IMG/VR virus record: IMGVR_UViG_3300046791_000289
Coordinates: 1 to 63,218 of that record
Strand: one strand, 5' to 3'
DNA length: 63,218 bases
Source: a virus
In this document: positions 40,400 through 50,200 of the stretch, piece by piece
Numbering within the stretch: the stretch's first letter is position 1
Layout of the letters: each line of letters begins with the position of its first letter
The notes under the pieces: generated by a model
The model's database searches: none
Told to the model about the DNA's origin: nothing
What the model saw: only the letters and a program-made list of their open reading frames with translations
Program-made: the position numbers and the translations under genes

Positions 40400-43378
40400 A
40401 TGCCTGATTTCGTCACGAACGCGATCCTCAACCCCACCGGCTACAAGGTCGGCGCGGATCAGGTAATCGCGGCGGCGAAGGCGACGGCGGCGGCGCAACA
40501 ACAGGCGCTCGATTCGGTGGAGAAACTGGCACGCCAGTTTCGCGCGCTCGAAGGCCAGCTCAACCCGGTGATCGCGCGCGAAAACGCGCTCTACGAGGTC
40601 ACGGAGCTTGCGACGCGCGCCCAGCTCGCCGGCATCATCACGGACAAGGAGGCGATCCGTACGATCGAGATGAAGCGCGTGGCGCTCGAGGCGGAGACCC
40701 TCACCTACCAAAAGGTGATCGTCGAGTTGGCCGCCGAGACCGCCACGATGCGGGTCAACGATCGCGAGCGCGAGATCTCCGCCAAGCTGATCGCGACAGA
40801 GAACCGGCTCAAGCAAGCCGGCGTCGCGGTCTCCGCCGAGCAACGCGCCGCGCTCCAGGCGGAGATCACGACGCAGGTGGAGTTGGGTGCCGCGCGGACC
40901 AAGGCGAGCGGTGGCGGCGGCGGCACCGGCGGCGCGATCGCCGGCATCGTGGCCACGCTGGGCGTGGGCGAGGTGATCCACCTCTCCGACGCGTACACCG
41001 GGCTCCAGAACCGGATCCGCCTCGTGACCGATGGGGAGGCGGACCTCAAGAGCGTGAGCGACCAGCTCTTTCAGGTCTCGCAGGAGACCCGCTTTTCGTG
41101 GGAGGCGAGCGCGGAGACCTACCAGCGACTGACGAACGCGACGCAAGATCTCGGGCTCACCGAGCGCCACCGGATCGCGTTGACCAAGGAGTTGAATGAG
41201 CTGGCCGTCGAGTCCGGCGTGACCGGCAAGGAGGCGGAGAACGGCCTCCGCCAACTCGCCCAGGGCCTCTCCGCGGGGGCACTCCGCGGCCAGGATCTCC
41301 GCGCCGCGCTCGAGGACGTGCCCGCGCTCGGCCAGGCGATCGCGAAGGGCCTGGGCGTGTCGGTCGGCGCGCTCCGCGAGCTGGGCGAGAAGGGCAAGCT
41401 CACCGCCGACATGATCGTCAACGCGCTCGATCGCGTGCGCGGCGACGTGGATCAGAAGTTCGGCAAGACCACGGAGACTGTCGGCCAGAGCCTCGTGCGG
41501 CTCAAGAACGCGGCGGAGAAGTTCTCGGGCGAGTTGCTCACGGAGAGCGGGCTCGCGAGCGGACTCGCCAACGTCCTGTCGTTCCTCGCCGACCACATGG
41601 ACACCCTCGGCAAGGTGATCGAGTTCGTGTCGATCGCGCTGGGCGTCAAGTTCGCGCTGGGCGCCGTGCGCGCCGCGATCGAGGGGATCCTCGCGCTCGA
41701 CGTCGCGATCGCCTCGAACCCGCTCGGCATGCTCATCATCGGCGTGAGCGCGGCTGTCGCCGCGTTCGTCCTCTTCGGCGACGAGATCAAGGGCGTCCTC
41801 TCGTTCTTCACGGAGAACGTGTGGGCGGAGGCCGCTGGCTCCGTGCTGCTCCTGCTCAACCCGCTGACGATGGCGATCGGCGTCCTCGGCCTCGTCGACT
41901 CCGGCCTCAAGCTGGTCGGGTCGTCGCTCGGCGGCCTCACGGACTGGCTCGGCATCACGAGCGAGGCGTTTGGGGACTTCCGTGAGGCCATGGAGCGCGC
42001 ACAGCACCAGCACGAGGAGGAGGTGCGCCTCACCTGGAATCAGGCCTTCGCGCTCGGGCGGCTCCGCGCCGCGCTCAAGGACGGCACGGAGGTCACGGCG
42101 CTACAGGCGGGGCTCATGCTCAACCTGGGCGACCAGATCAAGCGCACGACCGACATCGCCCAGGCGTTCGTGGCCGTCGACGTGAGCCGCCAGGTCACCG
42201 AGTTGGTCACCGCGGCCGCGCTCGTCGGCCAGATCAAGCACGAGATCGACGCGATCCAGGCGGCGACGGCCCGGCAGATCGGCACGATCGCGCGCGATCA
42301 GGCCCGCACGACCGTCGCGCTCGTCCAACGCCTCCAGCGCGAGGCGCGCCAGGCCGCGACGGAATCCAAGGCGCTCGATCGCGAGCTGGCCTCGCTCGAG
42401 GGCCGCCAGAACGCGGCCAGCGACGCCGCGCTCAAGCTCGCCACGGCCTACGGCATCCTGGAGCGCGCGGTCCACGCGAACAAGATCACGATGGCCGAGG
42501 CGAACGAGATCCGCGTGGCCACGATCGCGAACGTGGCGGCGGAGGAGGCCGGCAAGAGCAAGCTCATCGATCGCGAGCGCTCGATCACCGCCGAACTCGA
42601 GGCCCAGGCGCGCGCGGAGCAAATCCGGGCGGACATCTCAAACGAGCACTACGCCGCGAGCATCGGCAAGACGTCGGAGCTTGGCGACAAGATGCAGGCG
42701 GATCTGGCCGCCGGTAAGCAATCGCTCTACGACGCGGGCCTCGCGCTCGCCAAGGGCGCCGACGATCGTTCGCCGCTCGAGGGCATGCGCAAGGCGTTCT
42801 CCGAGATCGCCGGCCACGCCAAGGCCGCCGGCGTCGCTATCAAGGAGGCCTTCGTCGACGTGTTCGGCCAGATCGAGGACAAGCTGGTCGACCTCGTGGT
42901 CACCGGCAAAGCCTCGTTCGCCGACCTCACCGAATCGATCTTCCGCATGCTGACTAAGATCCTCCTGGATCAGGCGTTCGCCCGGTTGATCGGGATCCTC
43001 GGGCTCGGGTCGGCGGGCGGCGCCGCGGGCGCGTTCGCCGCGGCCAACGCGGGCCGCATTCCCGGCCACGCGACCGGCATCCAATACATGGTGGGCGGCT
43101 CGGGCTCGACGGATAACGAACTCCAGATGTTCCGCGCGACGCGCGGCGAGCGCGTGACCGTGGAGACGCCGGCGCAACAGATCGCGGCGGCCTCGCGCGG
43201 CAACGGCGGAGGCGGCGGCGGCCTCGCGCCGGTCGTGCGGCTCACCGCGGTGAACGTCCTGGACCCGCGCCTCGTGCCTCAGATCCTCGCGACGCCCGAG
43301 GGCGCCTCGCACGTCATCAACTCGATCGCGTCGCGCCCGGAGATGGCGCGCGCCGCGCTCCGCGCCCGGAGGGGCTGA
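40400..43378 (+). CDS. Tail tape measure protein
   Basis: 992 residues. Long Ala/Glu/Lys-rich coiled coils (residues about 20-170 and 620-780), a tape-measure N-terminal domain (about 190-320, SVSDQLFQVSQETRFSWEAS to ALRGQDLRAALEDVP), two hydrophobic stretches (about 415-500) and the lambda-H-like C-terminal region (RMLTKILLDQAFARLIGIL, then Gly-rich). Its length sets tail length. Confidence 0.9.
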   Translation: MPDFVTNAILNPTGYKVGADQVIAAAKATAAAQQQALDSVEKLARQFRALEGQLNPVIARENALYEVTELATRAQLAGIITDKEAIRTIEMKRVALEAETLTYQKVIVELAAETATMRVNDREREISAKLIATENRLKQAGVAVSAEQRAALQAEITTQVELGAARTKASGGGGGTGGAIAGIVATLGVGEVIHLSDAYTGLQNRIRLVTDGEADLKSVSDQLFQVSQETRFSWEASAETYQRLTNATQDLGLTERHRIALTKELNELAVESGVTGKEAENGLRQLAQGLSAGALRGQDLRAALEDVPALGQAIAKGLGVSVGALRELGEKGKLTADMIVNALDRVRGDVDQKFGKTTETVGQSLVRLKNAAEKFSGELLTESGLASGLANVLSFLADHMDTLGKVIEFVSIALGVKFALGAVRAAIEGILALDVAIASNPLGMLIIGVSAAVAAFVLFGDEIKGVLSFFTENVWAEAAGSVLLLLNPLTMAIGVLGLVDSGLKLVGSSLGGLTDWLGITSEAFGDFREAMERAQHQHEEEVRLTWNQAFALGRLRAALKDGTEVTALQAGLMLNLGDQIKRTTDIAQAFVAVDVSRQVTELVTAAALVGQIKHEIDAIQAATARQIGTIARDQARTTVALVQRLQREARQAATESKALDRELASLEGRQNAASDAALKLATAYGILERAVHANKITMAEANEIRVATIANVAAEEAGKSKLIDRERSITAELEAQARAEQIRADISNEHYAASIGKTSELGDKMQADLAAGKQSLYDAGLALAKGADDRSPLEGMRKAFSEIAGHAKAAGVAIKEAFVDVFGQIEDKLVDLVVTGKASFADLTESIFRMLTKILLDQAFARLIGILGLGSAGGAAGAFAAANAGRIPGHATGIQYMVGGSGSTDNELQMFRATRGERVTVETPAQQIAAASRGNGGGGGGLAPVVRLTAVNVLDPRLVPQILATPEGASHVINSIASRPEMARAALRARRG

Positions 43379-43382
43379 TCCC

Positions 43383-44234
43383 ATGCTTCAACCTGTCGAT
43401 GTCAATGAATACGGCGACGTGATCTCGAGCGTGTCGGGCGCGCCTGGCCTGGGGCCCGGCGTCACCGTCACGCCCGGCAACAACACGTATGGCTCCTATG
43501 TGTCCGTGCTCTCGGCCGTTGCCTCGGACGTGTGGGGCCTGTGGATCCTAATCACGAACGGGTTCGTGTCGGCGGCCGCGCGCGACATGATCGTGACGAT
43601 CGGGCTCGACGCCGCGGGCGGCACCTCGTTCACGGACTTCATCGTCGACCTCCTCGCGCCGTGTCCTGGCCAGTACGGCACGTCCGCCGCGGTGCCGGGC
43701 GGGATCGCCTACTGGTTCCCCCTATTCATCAAGGCGGGCACCTCGATCGGCGCGAAAGCGTCAGTCAACAATGCGACCGTCGGCACCGTCGCGGTCGGCG
43801 CGAAGTGCATGATCAAGCCGTCCCGCCCCGACCTGATCCGCGTCGGTCACTACGTGCGGACCTACGGCTCGACGCCGGCGTCGAGTTCGGGCACCGCCGT
43901 CACGCCCGGCACCGCCTCAGAGGGCGCCTGGACGCAACTCGGCACGGTAGCCGCGGGCGATCGGCCGTGGTTCTGGCAAGTCGGCCTCGGGATCAACAAT
44001 GCCGCGATGAATTCGGGCGCCTGGCACATCGACCTGGGCATCGGCGACGCCTCGAACAAGCGGACACCGATCGTCGATCAGTTCTCCTCGAGCGCGTCCA
44101 CCGAATGCATCTCCGCGAACTACGCCGGGGCGTTCGCGAAGGCGGTGCCTGGCGATCTGGTCTACGGTCGCGCTCAACAGTCCTCAACCCTGATGACCGG
44201 ATTCTCGATGGCCGCCTACGCGGTCGGAGGTTGA
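43383..44234 (+). CDS. Distal tail-associated beta-rich protein, 283 aa
   Basis: ATG 43383 four bases after the tape measure stop. Gly/Ser/Thr-rich beta pattern without helices, possibly a jelly-roll. Placed between tape measure and the distal tail proteins, so a tip or decoration protein. No family recognised. Confidence 0.6.
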   Translation: MLQPVDVNEYGDVISSVSGAPGLGPGVTVTPGNNTYGSYVSVLSAVASDVWGLWILITNGFVSAAARDMIVTIGLDAAGGTSFTDFIVDLLAPCPGQYGTSAAVPGGIAYWFPLFIKAGTSIGAKASVNNATVGTVAVGAKCMIKPSRPDLIRVGHYVRTYGSTPASSSGTAVTPGTASEGAWTQLGTVAAGDRPWFWQVGLGINNAAMNSGAWHIDLGIGDASNKRTPIVDQFSSSASTECISANYAGAFAKAVPGDLVYGRAQQSSTLMTGFSMAAYAVGG

Positions 44235-44238
44235 TGCC

Positions 44239-45150
44239 ATGACCGTTCCTCTGACGTTGACCGAGGGCACTCCGACGATCTCCACCACGGAATGGAGCTT
44301 CCCCGCGGGCGGGACCACGCTCACCGCGCAAACGACCGCGGGCCGCATGTCCGCGTTGCTCAACATGAGCAACCTCGTCGCGGGGGATGAGTTTCAGTTC
44401 AAGCTCTACGAGGCATCGGTGGCCGCCGGCACGCAACTCCCGATCTGGGATTGCACGATCAAGGGCGCGCATGACTCGTTCTTCACGCCGGACCTCCCCG
44501 TCGCGCGCGGTTGGAACCTCACCGCGAAGCGGATCGCCGGCGCCGATCGCGTCATCGGGTTCTCGATCCGGCAGTCGACCGGCGACGTCAACGCGGCGTC
44601 AATCGCGGCCAGCGCGATCAACCTCGCCGCGCTCGCGAGCGACACCCGGTTGTCGCTCGGCATCATGCGCGCGAACACGGCCCAGGCGGGCGCGGCGCAG
44701 GCGATCACGCTCGACGCGGGCGCGAGCGCCACCGATGACATCTACGTCGGCATGCTCGCGATCCTCACGGGCGGTACCGGCGCCGGCAACGCGCGGCGGA
44801 TCGTCGACTACATCGGATCGACCAAGGTCGCGACCCTCAACGAGCCCTGGCTCGGCACGTCGCCCGACAACACCACGACGTTCGTGCTCATGGCGGATGC
44901 GGACATGCCCGAGTTGCCCGGCCGCAAGGCGATCACCGGCACGCTCACGGCGACCGCGTTCACGACCGACCTCACCGAGACCACCACGGATCACTACAAG
45001 GACTGCTTCATCACGTTCGCGACCGGCACGCTCGCGCGCCAGGTCAAGAAGTGCACGGCCTACGACGGCTCGACGAAGACGTTGACGTTCGCGTCCGGCT
45101 TCACCGGCGCCCCCTCGAACGGTGACGTGTTCTACGTGATCAACGGCTGA
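44239..45150 (+). CDS. Tail-tip-associated protein with repeat module
   Basis: 303 residues. The N-terminal 110 residues are a beta domain; the middle describes a repeated ITLDAGASATDDIYVG-type fold; the C-terminal 70 residues (ITGTLTATAFTTDL to DVFYVING) match the C-terminus of the protein at 36660-37262. Probably virion surface. Function unassigned. Confidence 0.6.
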   Translation: MTVPLTLTEGTPTISTTEWSFPAGGTTLTAQTTAGRMSALLNMSNLVAGDEFQFKLYEASVAAGTQLPIWDCTIKGAHDSFFTPDLPVARGWNLTAKRIAGADRVIGFSIRQSTGDVNAASIAASAINLAALASDTRLSLGIMRANTAQAGAAQAITLDAGASATDDIYVGMLAILTGGTGAGNARRIVDYIGSTKVATLNEPWLGTSPDNTTTFVLMADADMPELPGRKAITGTLTATAFTTDLTETTTDHYKDCFITFATGTLARQVKKCTAYDGSTKTLTFASGFTGAPSNGDVFYVING

Positions 45151-45154
45151 TCCG

Positions 45155-46402
45155 ATGAGCGGCGGCTACCTCCTCCTCGCGGATGGTTTCGGTGGGGGTG
45201 CGCCGCCGGCGCCGCCCAGCGCGATCGGCTACATCCTCGCGACGCGGCCGCCGTCCTCGTACCGGCACACCGCGAAGTGGATCACGGACGTGCTCACGAG
45301 CGCGAACGGCGCCGAGCATCGCCGCGCGCTCGCCGCGTACCCGCGCGAGGCCTACGAGGCGACCTATCACCTCGACGCGATCGAGGCCGCCGAGATGCGC
45401 GGCGTGCTCTACGCGATCGGCGCCACGCCTGTGCTCTTGCCCGAGGAGCACGAGGCGCTCCCGGCGCTCGCCGCGATCACGGCCTACACGATCAGCATCG
45501 ACACGACGCGATCGGACGCGTTCGCAGTCGGCGTAAGCGTGCTCGTGCGCAACGGCGCCGATCAGGCCTACGGCGGCGTGATCTCCGCGATCGCGCCCGG
45601 CACGCCCGGCCTCAACACGATCACGATCGACGCCCTCCCCACCGCCGGCCTCGCGTTCGCGGCGGGCTCCGACGTGGTCCCGCTCCGCCAGATCTCGATG
45701 GCCGACGGCCAGCCGCTCGCGCGCTACGCCCAGGGCGACGGCATCCTCACGGTGGGCGGCCAGGCGACGACCCTCCGCACGACGATCGGCACCGGCGCCA
45801 CGCTGACGACGTTCGACGGGATCCCGGTGGTCACGTACCCGGCCGAGCGCGACGAGGGCGGATCGCCGACCGGCGAGCAAACGACCGATGACCTGATCGT
45901 GATCGACTACGGCGGCGCGTTCGAGGTGCGCACGGACCGCACGTCGCCCGCGATCCAGCGCGGCCATCGCTGGACCGTCGACGGGCCGACGGATCGCCAG
46001 TGGTGGAAACTGCTGGCCGCCACGCTCTACGGCAAGCAAGGCCGCGCGCTCCTCCCCACCTGGCGCGCTGACCTGGCGCTCTCGATCCAGCCCGCGCCGG
46101 GCGCGACCACGCTCCTCGTGACCGATGCCGTGGACTACGCCGGCGTGTGGTACCCGGACGGCTTCCGCTGGCTCCAGCTCGCGCACGCGGACGGCTCGGT
46201 CGAGTACACGAAGGCCTCCGCCGCCGTCGACAACGGCAACGGCACACAATCGGTGACGTGCTCGGCCGTGTCCGGGACCGCGGTCACGATGGTGTCCATG
46301 ATGGATCCGGTCCGCCTCAACACGGACGAGGTCGTGACCGAGTGGCAAGCGGGCCTCGTCGGCGACCTCGCGCTAGCGTTCTCCACGATCCCCGCCGGAT
46401 GA
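45155..46402 (+). CDS. Minor tail protein, 415 aa
   Basis: ATG 45155. An N-terminal Gly-rich segment, then an alpha/beta region with repeated strands and TDRTSPAIQRGHRWTVDGPT. It precedes a DUF2163-type protein and the host-specificity protein, the order seen in GTA-like distal tails. Exact family not recognised with certainty. Confidence 0.6.
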   Translation: MSGGYLLLADGFGGGAPPAPPSAIGYILATRPPSSYRHTAKWITDVLTSANGAEHRRALAAYPREAYEATYHLDAIEAAEMRGVLYAIGATPVLLPEEHEALPALAAITAYTISIDTTRSDAFAVGVSVLVRNGADQAYGGVISAIAPGTPGLNTITIDALPTAGLAFAAGSDVVPLRQISMADGQPLARYAQGDGILTVGGQATTLRTTIGTGATLTTFDGIPVVTYPAERDEGGSPTGEQTTDDLIVIDYGGAFEVRTDRTSPAIQRGHRWTVDGPTDRQWWKLLAATLYGKQGRALLPTWRADLALSIQPAPGATTLLVTDAVDYAGVWYPDGFRWLQLAHADGSVEYTKASAAVDNGNGTQSVTCSAVSGTAVTMVSMMDPVRLNTDEVVTEWQAGLVGDLALAFSTIPAG

Positions 46403-46408
46403 GGTCTC

Positions 46409-47233
46409 ATGTCGTACGACACCGACGAGAAAAGCATCGCAGGAAGCCGCCCCGTCGAGTTGTATGAGTTCACGGCGGGCTCGCTGGTCTACCGCTACAC
46501 GTCGGCGGCGGACGCGATCAGCTACGGCGGCCACAGCTACACGCCGGCGCCGCTCCAAAGCTCCTCGCTGGGCGCGCCGGGCACCTCTGACCCGCCCGAG
46601 TTCTCGATCGAGGCGCCCTACGATCTCCCGTTCGTCGTAGAGCAGGGGACCGATATGCCCGCGCAGGGCATGACCCTCCTCCTCTCGCTCTACCAGCGCG
46701 TGAGCGGCGTCGCGCTGGGCGTGTGGTTCGCCCGGGTGACCTCGATCGCGCTCACCGGGAACACGGCCCGGATCCGCGTGCCGTCCGTCCTCGACGACGC
46801 GCTCGACGCGCCGGTGCCGAGCAAGCGCTATCAGCTCCAGTGCATGCACCAGCTCTTTGACGCGCGGTGCACGCTCTCGCCGCTGATCGGCTTCACGTCG
46901 ACGACGATCGCCGGCACGACGAGCAACCCGCGGATCTTCACCGTCGCCGGTGTCGGCGGGAACCCGGATGACTGGTACACGAGCGGCCAGCTCCTCGACG
47001 TCGCGACCGGCGAGCGGCGCATGATCGTGTCGCAGGTCGGCACGACGATCGAGATCAAGGACCGCCTCCCGATCGCGAACCTCCTCTCGCCGGTGCGCAC
47101 GGTCTACCTCTACGCCGGGTGTCGCCGCACCGTCGAGGTGTGCTCGGCGAAGTGGAACAACGTGAAGCACTTCACCGGCTTTCCCTACATCCCGTCGGAG
47201 AACATGTTCACCGGCGGATTGCGAGGTCTCTGA
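46409..47233 (+). CDS. DUF2163/BR0599-type distal tail protein
   Basis: 274 residues from ATG 46409. The C-terminal YAGCRRTVEVCSAKWNNVKH...FPYIPSEN motif with paired cysteines is the family hallmark and is known in gene transfer agent and siphovirus distal tails. The N-terminus (ELYEFTAGSLVYRYTSAAD) fits. It precedes the large tail protein, with ATG overlapping TGA. Confidence 0.75.
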   Translation: MSYDTDEKSIAGSRPVELYEFTAGSLVYRYTSAADAISYGGHSYTPAPLQSSSLGAPGTSDPPEFSIEAPYDLPFVVEQGTDMPAQGMTLLLSLYQRVSGVALGVWFARVTSIALTGNTARIRVPSVLDDALDAPVPSKRYQLQCMHQLFDARCTLSPLIGFTSTTIAGTTSNPRIFTVAGVGGNPDDWYTSGQLLDVATGERRMIVSQVGTTIEIKDRLPIANLLSPVRTVYLYAGCRRTVEVCSAKWNNVKHFTGFPYIPSENMFTGGLRGL

Positions 47234-50200
47234 TGTTTCTCCTCCTCGCGGAGCTGGCGCTCGAGGCCGGCCTCTTTGTTTACAGCCGCTATCGCCAGCT
47301 CACGGCGGATGACGTCGCGCGCGACCACCGCCGCGCCGACGAGTTGTCGTTCCCAACCGCGCGCGAGGGCGATCCGATCCCGCTGTTCTACGGCCGGGTT
47401 CGCCACCGCTCGCCCAACGTGATCTGGCGCGGCGGCCTCCACACGGAGGCGGTCTATCAGGAGGTGCCGATCCCGCTGATCGGCGTCCAGCTCCGCGGGC
47501 CCGTGAGCGGCTACGAGTACGCGATCGCGTTTCAGATGTCGCTTGGGATCCCCGGCGGCACGTTCGCCAAGATTCGCAGCGCCTACGTCAACGACAAGCT
47601 CGTGGGGTTCTCGCTCGACGGAAACACGAACATCGACCAGCTCCACATCACCGGCGGCGGGATCAGCGGTGACGCGTCCTGGTACGGCGGCGATCTTGGC
47701 GATCTCCCGCTGGCGCAGAACGGCGGGCACTTCGGATGGGTAAACGGCTGGACGTCGGACCCGACGGCGCCGAGCGCAGCGCTCTTGCCCGACTACGCCG
47801 GGATCGCAAACCTCGCGTTCTTCGCGACGAACACCGGCGCCAACAACGGCTGGCCGCTCGGCATGTCGCCGCAACCGGACGCGTACTCGTTCGAGTTGAT
47901 CGCGGACTGCGCGGGCGCGATCGATCCGACGGCCTCGCTCGGCGCCTACCTGGGCGCGATCAACGGCGGCGACGCGAACCCGGCGAACGTGCTGTGGGAC
48001 CTCATGACGAACCCGTGGGGGCGCGGCGGCATCCCGACCAGCATGATGCACGCGCAGTCGTTCGTGGACGCCGGCCAGGTCTTGGCCGCGGAGGGCAACG
48101 GGTTCTCGATGATCTTCGGCGACTCGCGCTCGCTCCGTGAGGCCGTGCGCGTCGTGCTCGATCAGATCGACGGCGGGCTCTACATCGATCCGACCGATCG
48201 CCTCGTTCACCTCCGCCTCGTGCGCGAGGACTACACCGCCGGCTCGCTCCCGATCTTCGACGAGGGCAACATCATCGCCGTCGAGGAATGGACCACCTCG
48301 ACGTGGGAGGAGACGCCGAACCAGATGACGGCGACGTTCAACGATCGCGACGCCGCGTACACGACGCGCACCGTGATCGAGACAGACGACGCCTCGATCT
48401 CCGCCCAGGGCAAGGTGACGGCGAGCGCGGTCTCGTTCCCCGGCGTGACCAACGCCGCGCAGGCGCAGGTGCTGTGCTACCGCGAGTTGCGCGCGGCCTC
48501 GCGCCCGCTCCGGCGCCTCAAGATGATCGTGAACCGCGACGCCTACCTCCTCCGCCCGAACGATCTCTTTCGGTTCTCGTGGGCGAAGTACGGCGTAGTC
48601 CTGCGCGTGATGCGCGTGTCCCGCATCGACCTCGGCACGCTCCGCGACGGCCAGATCTCGATCACGGCCACGGAGGACATCTTCGCCGTCACGAGCGGCA
48701 CGCTCACGTTTCCGGCCCGCCCGATCGTGGCGCTCACGCCGGCGACGCCGATCACCGCGCGGGTCGTCGATGAGGCCCCGTGGTGGCTCCAGCACCACGC
48801 CCGGACGAACGGGGAGATCACGGACGAGGACGCGCAACGCCTGTGGTACCTCGCGGTGGCCGCGGCGAACGACCTGGCGGTGACGCCCCAGATCAGCCTG
48901 GATGGCGGCGCCTCGTTCGTCGACGACGTGGCCGCGGTGCCGGCGTTCCCCGCGACCGCGACGGCCTCGATCGACTACGCGCGCACGCTCGACCCCTACG
49001 ACACGGTCACCGGGATCGATCTCGTCGGGCTGGTCTACCCCGATCGGATCGAAACCGGGCTGGTCTCGGGCCGCATCACGTACGCCGGCCATGGCCTCGT
49101 GCGGTTCGGGGACGAGATCATCGCGTTCGAGTCGTTCACCGACAACGGCGACGGCACCGGCAAGATCGAGCGGATCTGGCGCGGCCTCCTCGACACGGCC
49201 GCCGTGGCGCACGTCGCCGGCGAGCGGCTCTACTTCCTGGCGCGCACGCCCTGGGGGCTCACGCCGTGCCGGCTCTCCGGCATGACGTTCGACGTCCTCG
49301 ATCCAGAGATCGTCGCGCGCCTCTTGCCCTCGTCCAGCTCGGGCCGGCTCACGCCAGCGACCGACCAGCCCACCGACGCGATCACGATCGGGCGCGACGA
49401 TGGCTTCACACGCGCGGCCCGCGCGTATCCGGTCGCGGACCTCAAGATCGCGAAGCAGGGCACCGCGACCAGCAAGACGCCCGCGGCGCTCGCGACGGCG
49501 GCGATCGATCTGACGTGGCTCTCTCGCGCGCGCGCGAGCACGACGATCACGCGCGGCGACGCGGCCGCCGAGACCACGACCGCGGATACGACGTGGGACG
49601 TCCGCGGGACCAAGCTCGGGTTGGTCCCGCTCGCGCCGGCCCTCCTGCGCGCGATCGCGCACGCGAGCCTGGGCGGGCTCGGCGATCCGCAGGCGGAGTG
49701 GATCCCGCTCGGGCGCGCGGGCCACGGCGCGATCGACGTCGCGGTGCGAACGCAGAGTGACACCGGGTGGTCCTGGCAGGATCCGGCGATCACGATCACG
49801 GCCTATCACTGGCGCAACCTCGTGAGCAACGGGGACTTCGCCGATGCCCTGAGCCAGTGGTCGACCGTGAGCGGGACGCCGATCGCCTCGACGGCATCGC
49901 CGCCCGACACCGGCGGGCGCTACCTCATCGACAACGCTTTCGGCGCGAACCTCGAGATCACGGAGACCGTCGACGTCGCGGGCTACCTCGCCGATGGCAT
50001 GGCCGCCGTGCTGTGGTTCTACGGCAAGAACTACAACGCCGACTCCGACGACACGCTCACCGCGAGCGTGGAGGCGCTGGACTCGGCCGGCGCTCACCTC
50101 GGCACGACCGCGACCACGACGGTCACGCCGTCGCTCACGACCTGGACGCGCTACGAGTTGGCCTATGCGGCACTCCCCGCCGGCACGGCCGCGCTCAAGG

